From NCBI GenBank assembly GCA_018433585.1, contig JAHDQW010000006.1, positions 1 through 64,000 of the forward strand: a stretch of DNA of 64,000 nt, given 5' to 3'. Positions 9,601 through 17,255 of the stretch are shown one piece after another. Origin of the DNA: Candidatus Praeruminimicrobium purgamenti (GTDB taxonomy: Bacteria > Elusimicrobiota > Endomicrobiia > Endomicrobiales > Endomicrobiaceae). Numbering within the stretch: the stretch's first letter is position 1; the number at the start of each line of letters is the position of its first letter. The position numbers and the translations under genes are program-made. The notes beneath the pieces were generated by a model, which searched no databases, was not told where the DNA came from, and worked only from the letters and a program-made list of their open reading frames with translations.

Positions 9601-11366
9601 AAGGTCTTTCTGATACGGCTTTGAAAACTGCGGAAGCCGGATATTTGACAAGAAAATTAGTCGACGTATCTCATGATGTAGTCGTTACTGAATATGATTG
9701 CAAAACTCCGAACGGAGTATTTATCGGTAATTTGCAGTCAGGCGACGAAGTTATTGAAAAAATAGACGAAAGAATCATCGGAAGAGTTGCCCTTGACAAC
9801 GTTGTCGGTATTATTCAGGAAGGCGACGATATTAAGGAAGAGCTCATTGTTAAAAGAGGCGAAATGATAACTGCCGAGAATGCCCAAAAGCTTCTTGACG
9901 CAGGTATCGATAAAATAGGTATAAGAAGCGTATTAACATGCGAAGCCGAACACGGCGTATGCGCAAAGTGTTACGGATTAAGCCCTGCTACCGGAAAATT
10001 AGCTGAAGTCGGCGAAGCTGTAGGTGTTGTTGCGGCGCAGTCAATCGGCGAACCTGGAACGCAGCTTACTCTTAGAACTTTCCACATCGGCGGAGCGGCA
10101 AGCAGAGTTGTCCAGAAATCTGAAATTTACGCCGAGAAAGACGGAACTGCGGATTTCTATAATTTAAAATCCATTAAGAACAGAAACGGGGAGACTTTGG
10201 TCGTCAGCAGAAATACGGAACTTGTATTTACGGAAAATTCTCCTAGAAGAAGACAGGTATATAAAATTCCTTACGGCGCGATAATAGAAGTTAAAGACGG
10301 TCAGGAAATCAAGTTAAAAGAAGATAAGAAGCATATTCTCCTTGTAAAATGGGATCCTCATTCAAAATCTATTATTTCGGAATATGACGGAAAACTTAAG
10401 TTTGTAGGCATAAAAGAAGGTATAACTCTGCAAAAAGAAAAGTCTAAGATTACCGGTCAGATAGAAAGAATTATTATTGAAGACAGAACAAGAAAAAATA
10501 AACCTAAATTTGTAGTTGAAAAAGACGGTAAAACGGTTGTTGAATATCCTTTGCCGGTAGGCACGACGCTTGTTGTAAAGAACGGCGAAGATATAAAAAT
10601 AGGCGATATTTTGGCTAAGATTCCTCAGGAATTCTCAAAGTCAAAAGATATCACCGGCGGTCTTCCTAGAGTTGCAGAGTTGTTTGAAGGAAGAAAGCCT
10701 AAAAATGTTGCCGTTGTTTCCGAAATTGACGGTATCGTTAAATTCGGAGAAGCTACAAAGAAAGGCGCTTTAAAAGTTAAGATTGTCGACCCTGATACAA
10801 AGATGGAAAAAGAATATACCGTTCCGCTTGGAAGACATTTGGTTGTCTATGAAGGCGATAAAGTTGAAGCAGGAGAAGCTTTGTCGGACGGCGCGGTAAA
10901 TCCTCACGATATTCTTAAAGTAAAAGGTCCGAAAGTCGTTCAGGAATATCTTGTAAACGAGATACAGCAGGTTTACAGACTGCAGGGTGTTTCCATTAAC
11001 GATAAACATATAGAAGTTGTCGTAAGGCAGATGCTTTCCAACGTAAGAATTGTTGAAGCCGGCGACAGTAAATTTTTAAGCGGTGAAATTATTTCAAGAT
11101 ATAAATATGAAAATGAGAGAAAGGCTATAAAAGAAAAAGGCGGGAAAATTCCTGTTGCCCATCCTGTTCTTTTAGGTATCACGAAAGCAGCTCTTTCGTC
11201 AGATTCGTTTATATCTGCCGCAAGCTTCCAGGAAACTACAAGAATTTTGACGGAAGCGGCAGTTTCCGGACAAATAGATACTCTTAGGGGCTTGAAAGAA
11301 AATGTGGCGATAGGTCATTTGATACCTGCTGGTACGGGGCTGAAGCCGATAGTTGACAAAAAATAA
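6639..11366 (+). CDS. rpoC: DNA-directed RNA polymerase subunit beta'
   Basis: The beta' subunit (1575 aa) carries the catalytic magnesium-binding motif NADFDGDQM at about residues 645-653. The N-terminal zinc site is [20 protein letters not shown], and a second zinc site ([11 protein letters not shown]) lies before the [15 protein letters not shown] trigger-loop region. It is about 170 residues longer than the E. coli protein. Extra sequence is visible near residues 195-330 and 755-870, where lysine/glutamate-rich lineage-specific stretches interrupt the conserved core. An AGAAGGG ribosome binding site precedes ATG 6639. It is translated after rpoB and before rpsL (25-bp gap). Confidence 0.98.
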   Translation: [1575 protein letters not shown]

Positions 11367-11391
11367 ATTAATATAGTTTGAGGAAAGAACA

Positions 11392-11781
11392 ATGCCAACA
11401 ATTAATCAGTTGATTACAGACGGAAGAAAAAAAGTTATACAAAAGACAAAATCGCCTGCTTTGAAAAGCTGTCCGCAGAGAAGAGGAGTATGTACAAGAG
11501 TTTATACGACGACTCCAAAAAAACCTAACTCGGCTTTGAGAAAAGTAGCAAGAGTAAAATTGACATCAGGTTATGAAGTTGCTTCATATATACCGGGCGT
11601 AGGACATAACTTACAGGAGCATTCAATTGTTCTTATAAGAGGCGGAAGAGTCAAAGATCTTCCTGGCGTAAGATACCATATCGTCAGAGGAAGCCTTGAT
11701 TCAACCGGAGTAGACGGAAGAAAGCAGTCGAGAAGCAAATACGGCGCAAAAAAAGCAAAAGCAGCAGCGGCAAAAAAATAA
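11392..11781 (+). CDS. rpsL: 30S ribosomal protein S12
   Basis: S12 (129 aa) sits at the decoding centre. It shows the family start MPTINQLI, the [14 protein letters not shown] loop and [13 protein letters not shown]. Both lysines whose change usually gives streptomycin resistance are present, so a sensitive-type sequence is predicted. The C-terminus is an alanine/lysine tail. GAGGAAAG precedes the ATG. It sits in the str-type block right behind rpoC. Confidence 0.98.
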   Translation: MPTINQLITDGRKKVIQKTKSPALKSCPQRRGVCTRVYTTTPKKPNSALRKVARVKLTSGYEVASYIPGVGHNLQEHSIVLIRGGRVKDLPGVRYHIVRGSLDSTGVDGRKQSRSKYGAKKAKAAAAKK

Positions 11782-11806
11782 TATAAAAAAGTAAGAGGAA
11801 GAAAAT

Positions 11807-12286
11807 ATGCCACGTAAAGCATTAAAGCCAAGAGAAAAAAGAGGTATGCCGGAAGGAGATTCTGTTTATAATTCTGTTTTATTAGCAAGAGTTATAAATA
11901 AATTGGACCACAGCGGCAAGAAAAGCACAGCAGAAAGAATAATTTATAAAGCATTTGATATAATCAAAGAAAAAATGGGTGAAGATCCTTTAGTAGTTTT
12001 TAACAGAGCTATTGAAAACGCAAGACCATTGCTCGAAGTCAGACCAAGAAGAGTCGGAGGAGCAACATATCAGGTTCCTATGGAAGTTCCAATGGTAAGA
12101 TCAACAACATTGGCAATGAACTGGATAATGGAAACAGCAAGAGCCAAGACCGGTAAGCCGATGTGTGAAAGACTCGCACAGGAACTTATGGATGCAAGCA
12201 AGAAAGAAGGCGCTGTTATGAAGAAGAGAGAAGATACTCATAAGATGGCGGAAGCTAATAAGGCGTTCGCTCATTATAAATGGTAA
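11807..12286 (+). CDS. rpsG: 30S ribosomal protein S7
   Basis: S7 (159 aa) nucleates assembly of the 30S head. The N-terminus has [13 protein letters not shown], and the middle carries [23 protein letters not shown], the hallmark rRNA-binding hairpin. AGAGGAAG precedes the ATG, 25 bp behind rpsL. The usual fusA and tuf genes do not follow; the operon ends here with a hairpin in the next intergenic region. Confidence 0.98.
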   Translation: MPRKALKPREKRGMPEGDSVYNSVLLARVINKLDHSGKKSTAERIIYKAFDIIKEKMGEDPLVVFNRAIENARPLLEVRPRRVGGATYQVPMEVPMVRSTTLAMNWIMETARAKTGKPMCERLAQELMDASKKEGAVMKKREDTHKMAEANKAFAHYKW

Positions 12287-12336
12287 ACCTTTTTTAACAA
12301 ATTTTATAGCGGCCGAAATATTTTGATGATAATTTT

Positions 12337-12393
12337 ATATCGCAAGAACTCATGTACTCCTCACGGGAAATGTACACTTCGTTCTTGCGATAT
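12337..12393 (+). terminator. Long hairpin downstream of rpsG, probable operon end
   Basis: A perfect 13-bp inverted repeat (ATATCGCAAGAAC at 12337-12349, complement at 12381-12393) holds an inner 5-bp stem TGTAC/GTACA (12353-12357, 12372-12376). No long T-run follows, only TTTCATTC, so termination strength is uncertain. A hairpin with the same inner TGTAC/GTACA plan lies behind hydA at 37123. Confidence 0.5.
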
Positions 12394-12468
12394 TTCATTC
12401 TAATCAAAATCTTTCTAGTTTTTAACAATAAAAGCAAACATGCTTTTTTGAAATTTAAATAAATATAC

Positions 12469-12497
12469 TTGACAAATTATTTTGTTTAGAATACAAT
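12469..12497 (+). promoter_or_regulatory. Sigma70-type promoter before the NYN gene
   Basis: TTGACA at 12469-12474 and TACAAT at 12492-12497 are separated by 17 bp. The predicted transcript starts near 12504 and runs through a structured leader into the gene at 12620. Confidence 0.8.
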
Positions 12498-12547
12498 ATG
12501 GATACTATCTAGACGGTTATTAAAAAAAGATTTGCATTTTATGTTCT

Positions 12548-12604
12548 AACCCTAAGCAGTAAGCCTTTCAGTTATCCAGAAAGTGCCGAGCCTTAGGGTT
12601 TTTT
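12548..12604 (+). ncRNA. Structured terminator-like leader RNA (class unknown)
   Basis: AACCCTAAG (12548-12556) pairs perfectly with CTTAGGGTT (12592-12600), followed by a short T-run (six T from 12599). Inside the 35-nt loop a second stem CTTTC/GAAAG (about 12565-12583) is visible. It lies between a strong promoter and the ribosome binding site GAGAGG (12608-12613) of the next gene. It could be an attenuator or riboswitch, or the terminator of a small RNA of about 100 nt. It matches no riboswitch class recognised here. Confidence 0.55.
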
Positions 12605-12619
12605 CTTGAGAGGTTAATT

Positions 12620-13348
12620 ATGAAAACGGCAGTTTTAGTAGACGGAGCATTTTTTTTAAAGAGATTGCGTTTCTTCTACGGTAAAGATCCCTCATTTAAA
12701 ATCAACGATGCAAACGTAATAGTAAATTTGTTAGAAAAATTATGTTATTATCATATGAATGAATGTAATAATGATACAAAGCCACAAGAAAAAACGTATG
12801 GAAAAAAACATGAATTATATAGAATATTTTTTTATGATTGTCCTCCTTTAATGAAGAAGGCTCACTATCCAATTTCTAAAAAAACAATTGATTTTTCAAA
12901 AACACCTCAAGCTATCTTGAGATTGCAAATACATGAAGCACTAAAAAGAAAACCTAAAACTGCCATACGCCTTGGCAGATTAAGTGATGTTGGAGATTGG
13001 TGTATAAAATCAGATGTATTAAAAGAAATTTTGAATGAAAAAAGAAAAATAACCAGTCTTTCAGATTTTTCAGATGATGATTTTTATTATGATGTTAAAC
13101 AAAAAAGTATAGACATGAAAATAGGAATAGATATAACTTCTTTAGCTTATAAAAAACTTGTTGAACGTATAGTTTTAATAGCTGGAGATTCCGATTTTGT
13201 TCCAGCAGCAAAGCTTGCTAGAAGAGAAGGTATTATGTTTATATTAGATCCAATGTGGAGTGCCATATCTCCTGATTTGTTTGAACACATTGATGGTTTA
13301 ATTAGTACTATTAAAAGACCAAAATTAAAAACAGTAACTCAGAACTAA
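12620..13348 (+). CDS. NYN (PIN-like) domain protein, probable ribonuclease
   Basis: The 242-aa protein has the NYN/LabA-type PIN-like fold: an N-terminal strand with the acidic residue (AVLVDGAFF, Asp about 8), a middle IFFYDCPP strand, and a C-terminal block VLIAGDSDFVPAAKLARREG with the GDSDF acidic motif, then an ILDPMW strand. Such proteins are metal-dependent, usually RNA-cleaving nucleases or their relatives. The gene stands alone behind its own promoter and structured leader, convergent with the Fic gene. Its base composition is more AT-rich than the ribosomal block. Substrate unknown. Confidence 0.8.
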   Translation: MKTAVLVDGAFFLKRLRFFYGKDPSFKINDANVIVNLLEKLCYYHMNECNNDTKPQEKTYGKKHELYRIFFYDCPPLMKKAHYPISKKTIDFSKTPQAILRLQIHEALKRKPKTAIRLGRLSDVGDWCIKSDVLKEILNEKRKITSLSDFSDDDFYYDVKQKSIDMKIGIDITSLAYKKLVERIVLIAGDSDFVPAAKLARREGIMFILDPMWSAISPDLFEHIDGLISTIKRPKLKTVTQN

Positions 13349-13398
13349 TATTAAAGATTGATGTGTTTAAAATCCGTTGTGAAAAATCCCAAAGTTAT

Positions 13399-14505
13399 TT
13401 AACCGTAAATCTCGTAGTGGGTGCTGCGGCCGGCGCCGATTTTTTTTAGAATTTTATTTTTCAGTAAATAGTCTATATCTCTGCCGGCTGTGTCTTGAGA
13501 ACATTTGCAAATCTTTGCCCATTTTGACGACGTTAAGTTGCCTTTAAAATTATCAAACAGCATATTAATCATCAATAGTTGTCTGGCGTTTAGTTTATGT
13601 TCGGAACATTTTTGTAAAAAAGCATGTTTTTGTAATATTTTAGATAGTAAAATATCAGAATTTTTTACAGCCGATAACAAACAATTTAAAAACCATTCAA
13701 GCCAATCCGTTATATCAAGGGACCCTTTTTGCGTTTTTTCTAAGATATCATAATAACTGTTTTTTGTTTGTTGTATCTGATAAGACATGCTGTAAAATCT
13801 TTTGCTGCTGTTATCTGATTTTGCAAGCAGCATATCAGTTATCGTTCTGGCTATTCTTCCGTTGCCGTCTTCAAACGGATGTAAGGTTACAAACCATAAG
13901 TGGGCTATTGCGGATTTTATTATTATATTTTGAGAAATGTCATGGTTAAACCAATTTAAAAATCTTTTCATTTCCATTTCTAATTTTTCTGCCGAAGGCG
14001 CTTCGTAATGGATAGTTTCTCTGCCGATTGCTCCGGATACAACTTGCATAGGACCGGATTCTTCAGTTCTGAATGCGGCCGTTTTTATTTTTATAAGACC
14101 GCTGTATCCGTTTGGAAACAAAGAATTATGCCATGCAAATAAACGGTTTGTCGTTAATTCTGAATTATAATTATGTATTGCGTCAAACATCATTTCAACT
14201 ATACTGTCAATATTTCTTTTAGCGGTGACAGGTTCTTCTATATTGATGCCTAATCTTTTTGCCACTGAAGAACGAACTTCTTTTAAATTTAATATTTCTC
14301 CTTCAATTTCTGATGATTTAATAATATCTTGAGTTATCGTGTCTAAATTAGCTGTTTCCTGCAGACTAAGACCGATTGTTGACATTTTGCCGAATAATAA
14401 CCCTTTGGTAAATTGAACTTTTGCCAATAAAGAAAGTATTTTTTCTTTATCCCAAAAAAAGTCAGGCCATTGATTGTATTGATATATGTATTTGTATTGT
14501 TTCAT
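13399..14505 (-). CDS. Fic family protein (adenylyltransferase-type)
   Basis: The 368-aa protein has the full Fic core HPFEDGNGRIART (about residues 213-225), the catalytic loop that moves AMP or another nucleotide moiety from a donor onto a target hydroxyl. The N-terminal part resembles DUF4172 and contains an SSEIEG inhibitory motif (about residue 64-69), which in class II Fic proteins blocks ATP binding until relieved. The C-terminal 70 residues look like a winged helix (TSSKWAKICKCSQDTAGRDIDYLLK). ATG 14505 has no ribosome binding site but a -10-like TATAAT 6 nt upstream, which suggests a leaderless mRNA. No antitoxin partner is adjacent; inhibition is probably within the chain. Confidence 0.88.
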   Translation of the reverse strand: MKQYKYIYQYNQWPDFFWDKEKILSLLAKVQFTKGLLFGKMSTIGLSLQETANLDTITQDIIKSSEIEGEILNLKEVRSSVAKRLGINIEEPVTAKRNIDSIVEMMFDAIHNYNSELTTNRLFAWHNSLFPNGYSGLIKIKTAAFRTEESGPMQVVSGAIGRETIHYEAPSAEKLEMEMKRFLNWFNHDISQNIIIKSAIAHLWFVTLHPFEDGNGRIARTITDMLLAKSDNSSKRFYSMSYQIQQTKNSYYDILEKTQKGSLDITDWLEWFLNCLLSAVKNSDILLSKILQKHAFLQKCSEHKLNARQLLMINMLFDNFKGNLTSSKWAKICKCSQDTAGRDIDYLLKNKILKKIGAGRSTHYEIYG

Positions 14506-14614
14506 GCGGATATTATAGTTTATAATCTCCGCAAAATCAATACTAAAATAATTGATATTTTATGAATTTATATATATAAATTAGTGTGCGGAGAAAAGAC
14601 TTATAATCTCCGCA
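14504..14614. promoter_or_regulatory. Divergent regulatory region with repeated TCCGCA motifs
   Basis: Between the Fic gene and the acetyltransferase gene, TGCGGA (14505-14510) and TCCGCA (14528-14533) form one interrupted inverted repeat, and TGCGGAGA (14587-14594) with TCTCCGCA (14607-14614) a second, perfect 8-bp one. TATAATCTCC occurs at both. The minus-strand Fic promoter (TTGATT, 17 bp, TATAAT; 14512-14540) is inside the first repeat. An unknown repressor could bind both. Operator function is inferred. Confidence 0.5.
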
Positions 14615-14681
14615 TATAAATCTTTTGTAATAATTTTGTAAAATATAAACAATATAAATTTATTAACAGGCAGGTAATTAT

Positions 14682-15302
14682 ATGAACCCAAACTTAATAT
14701 ATCCAAGAGAGCCGTTTAAAGATACCGTTTATTTAAAATCAGTAATAAAAAATCCGAACATTATTGTTGGGGATTTTACTATGTATCATGACTGGGTAAA
14801 TGACCCGGCGCAGTTTGAAAAAAACAACGTTTTGTATCATTATCCTATCAATAACGATAAGCTTATTATCGGAAAATATTGTTCCGTTGCCTGCGGAGCA
14901 AAGTTTATGTTTACTTCAGGCAATCATGCCATGAAATCTTTGGCGACTTATGCTTTCCCGATTTTTTTTAACGAATGGGATTTGGATTGGCAGAATATTA
15001 CAAAAGCATGGGACAATAAAGGCGATATCGTTATCGGTAATGATGTATGGATAGGTTATGAATCCGTTATAATGCAGGGAGTTCATATAGGCGACGGCGC
15101 AATAATAGGCACAAGAGCGGTCGTCACAAAAGATGTTCCGCCTTACACTATTGTCGCAGGCGTTCCGGCAAAACCCGTTAAAAAACGGTTTGATGACAAG
15201 ACTATCGATAAACTTATGGCTATACAATGGTGGGACTGGTCTCCCGAAAAAGTCAAAGAAAAACTTCATCTTATAATGAACGGCGACATTGGGAATATAT
15301 AA
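14682..15302 (+). CDS. CatB/Vat-type xenobiotic O-acetyltransferase
   Basis: The 206-aa protein belongs to the hexapeptide-repeat acetyltransferases of the CatB/Vat group. The left-handed beta-helix repeats are seen as IGKYCSVACGAKFMF, IGNDVWIGYESVIMQGV and IGDGAIIGTRAVVTKDV, ended by PYTIVAGVPAKPVKKRF. The probable catalytic histidine is in TSGNHAM (about residue 87). The usual role is acetyl-CoA-dependent acetylation of chloramphenicol, streptogramins or related hydroxyl compounds; homology alone does not prove resistance. It is a single gene closed by a bidirectional terminator. Confidence 0.88.
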   Translation: MNPNLIYPREPFKDTVYLKSVIKNPNIIVGDFTMYHDWVNDPAQFEKNNVLYHYPINNDKLIIGKYCSVACGAKFMFTSGNHAMKSLATYAFPIFFNEWDLDWQNITKAWDNKGDIVIGNDVWIGYESVIMQGVHIGDGAIIGTRAVVTKDVPPYTIVAGVPAKPVKKRFDDKTIDKLMAIQWWDWSPEKVKEKLHLIMNGDIGNI

Positions 15303-15321
15303 TAAACAATAATATTAAAAG

Positions 15322-15355
15322 AAAAACCCTGTGTATTTTTCAGCACAGGGTTTTT
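15322..15355. terminator. Bidirectional terminator between convergent genes
   Basis: AAAAACCCTGTG (15322-15333) and CACAGGGTTTTT (15344-15355) form a 12-bp stem with A and T tails, serving the acetyltransferase (+) and the choloylglycine-hydrolase-family gene (-). Confidence 0.9.
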
Positions 15356-15378
15356 CCTTTATATCTTTATTTATAAAA

Positions 15379-16470
15379 TCAATCAAATTTAGGCACTTTC
15401 AATTCCTCAGGATCGGCTTTTTGAAAAAGTTTTGAAACATCTCCGTGATAATCTTGATTTTTGCTTAAATCAAGTTTCATCGCTTCAGTCGCTGAATTAA
15501 ATCCTGAAAAGTTCGCCCATACAAGATACGGGCTTATTGTAGATTCGTAATAGTAATACCCGTTCGTTAAATCTCCTACCGTGCGCCAGATGGTCGCAGC
15601 CGTATAAGGATTTTTAGGGTCTAATGAAACTATAAAAGGCTGTGAAGCGTTTCTTGTTACGCTGAACATATATGCAAGAGCTTCTCTAAGGTTGTTAGGT
15701 TTTGGGAGATTTTTAAGATAAAAAGAAGCGCGTACAAAACGGTCTGTTGCCTGTGATGTGCCGGGTACAGGTTTATCCCCGCCGAAACACTGATACTGTT
15801 TTAGATTTTCCTGCTGTTTATCAAAGGTAGGGGAATTAGTCATAATTGTATAGTTGCGGTCATGATAAATGACAGGTTTGCCGTTAATGTATTCTATAAC
15901 GGCCGAATCGCCGGTTTTATCCGCTAAAGCAAGGTGCAGTGACGCTTTTGTTATGGTTGTTCCTACAGTAGGTATATACATTGGGATATTGACGTCAACA
16001 ATCTGGAATTGTTCCTTTTTTACGGCTTCTACGGCTTCTTCAACCGTTGCGTAATTGTCCAGAACATATTGGGCCAGCAAAGCTATTGATAAACCCGGGC
16101 GTGATTTATTTCTCTTCCCGTAATCGCTTTCATTAAGCCATAGAAGGTTTGCTTCAAGCCCTTTTTCATTTATTCCGTCTGCCGCAAAAGATTGTCCTTT
16201 TACAGAAGAGGCTACAATAAGACTGTCATATTTGGCAGACCATGCCAATGACTTGCCTTCTGAAAGACCGCTGCGTTTTATTCCTTTCGGCAAAAACCAT
16301 AAAGCGCTGTCAACATTTTCAGGCCAATCCATATTTCGTCCTACTAAAACGGCTTGCCCGTTATCTGCAGATAATACTCTGCTGCAGGCTGATACAAAAT
16401 CGTCGGCATAAAAGAAAAAAATTGCTGCCGTGCATAAAACAAAACAAATCTTTCGAAAACGACGATACAT
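15379..16470 (-). CDS. Exported choloylglycine hydrolase/penicillin V acylase family protein
   Basis: This is an Ntn-type amide hydrolase of 363 aa. A hydrophobic signal sequence (residues 8-22) ends in VSA, directly followed by CSR; Cys29 is the expected nucleophile, freed by signal cleavage. The GRNMDW motif follows at about 43-48, and RFVRASFYL matches the family's active-site arginine region. Family members cleave linear amides such as bile salt conjugates, penicillin V or acyl-homoserine lactones; the substrate here cannot be read. ATG 16470 is chosen because GGAGGAAG lies just upstream; a longer frame from 16497 lacks such a site. VSAC could also be read as a lipobox, which would block the nucleophile. 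Confidence 0.85.
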   Translation of the reverse strand: MYRRFRKICFVLCTAAIFFFYADDFVSACSRVLSADNGQAVLVGRNMDWPENVDSALWFLPKGIKRSGLSEGKSLAWSAKYDSLIVASSVKGQSFAADGINEKGLEANLLWLNESDYGKRNKSRPGLSIALLAQYVLDNYATVEEAVEAVKKEQFQIVDVNIPMYIPTVGTTITKASLHLALADKTGDSAVIEYINGKPVIYHDRNYTIMTNSPTFDKQQENLKQYQCFGGDKPVPGTSQATDRFVRASFYLKNLPKPNNLREALAYMFSVTRNASQPFIVSLDPKNPYTAATIWRTVGDLTNGYYYYESTISPYLVWANFSGFNSATEAMKLDLSKNQDYHGDVSKLFQKADPEELKVPKFD

Positions 16471-16585
16471 AACTTCCTCCTTTATTAAACCCGACAAGAT
16501 GAATTTTATACAATCAATTGCAATTAATAGTCAAAACCGCTGTGTGCATTTTATATATTCCGTTAATGTAATTGTTCGAAAGCAG

Positions 16586-17086
16586 TTATTTAGTTTTCCA
16601 AAAATAAGTTGAATCTGTTTCTTTAAACAGAATCATTCCGTTTTTTATCATGACTTTATGAGAAGCTATATTGTCTTTTTCAGTTTCGGCGGTTACGCAT
16701 TTAATTTCGTTTTTGGCTAAAGCCCATTTTAATATTTCTTTTACAGCTTCCGTCATATAACCTTTGCATCTGAATTTTTCGTCAATCCCGTATCCTATCT
16801 CAACTGTTCCTGTATTATCGGGAATACCTTTAAAACATGCGCTTCCTATCGAGATATTTTCAGATTTCAGAATTATCTGCCAGTTTGTATAAAAAAGATA
16901 ATTTTCTTTATCGTTTTCGGCCTGTCCGTACAGCCACCGCATTGCGCTGAGAGTATGTTCGTTTAAACCGCTGTCAGACGGACTTAAGTTTAAAGCTTTT
17001 TCCATTTTATCAACGCCTGAAAGAAGAAGTTTAAAGTGCTGGAGTTCAAGAGGGATGATTTTTAATCTCTGCGAATTTAACTGCAT
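16586..17086 (-). CDS. GNAT family N-acetyltransferase
   Basis: The 166-aa protein follows the RimJ/RimL-like GNAT plan: an N-terminal LNSQRLKIIPL strand, a central VEIGYGIDEKFRCKGYMTEAVKEI block (acetyl-CoA pyrophosphate loop, R-x-x-G-x-M) and a C-terminal ASHKVMIKNGM helix typical of the fold. ATG 17086 is preferred over the upstream frame because AGGAGA precedes it at the right distance. It is divergent from the arsenic operon and not obviously linked to it. Substrate unknown. Confidence 0.85.
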   Translation of the reverse strand: MQLNSQRLKIIPLELQHFKLLLSGVDKMEKALNLSPSDSGLNEHTLSAMRWLYGQAENDKENYLFYTNWQIILKSENISIGSACFKGIPDNTGTVEIGYGIDEKFRCKGYMTEAVKEILKWALAKNEIKCVTAETEKDNIASHKVMIKNGMILFKETDSTYFWKTK

Positions 17087-17147
17087 AACAGTATCTCCTG
17101 TATGCAACAATTATAATATACGGTTTTCAATAAGTCAAAAAAATAAA

Positions 17148-17199
17148 TTGACTTATTTATGGCTTTTTTTATAATATATTTCCATATTATTGGAAATAT
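17148..17199 (+). promoter_or_regulatory. Promoter and palindromic operator of the arsenic operon
   Basis: TTGACT (17148-17153), 16 bp, then TATAAT (17170-17175). Immediately behind the -10 box lies a perfect 9-bp inverted repeat ATATTTCCA (17176-17184)/TGGAAATAT (17191-17199) over the expected transcription start. The operon encodes an ArsR-type repressor, so this is its most likely operator (inference). Confidence 0.75.
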
Positions 17200-17255
17200 G
17201 GAAATGATAAACGAATCAACTGGAAAGATTTTATTTAAATCAGAGGCAAAATTTT

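Larger units (their letters stand above)
12287..12619 (+). other. Intergenic region behind rpsG: hairpin, promoter and structured leader
   Basis: No protein gene is seen in this 333-bp gap. It holds a long hairpin (12337-12393), a sigma70-type promoter (12469-12497) and a structured terminator-like leader (12548-12604), each listed separately. Confidence 0.7.
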
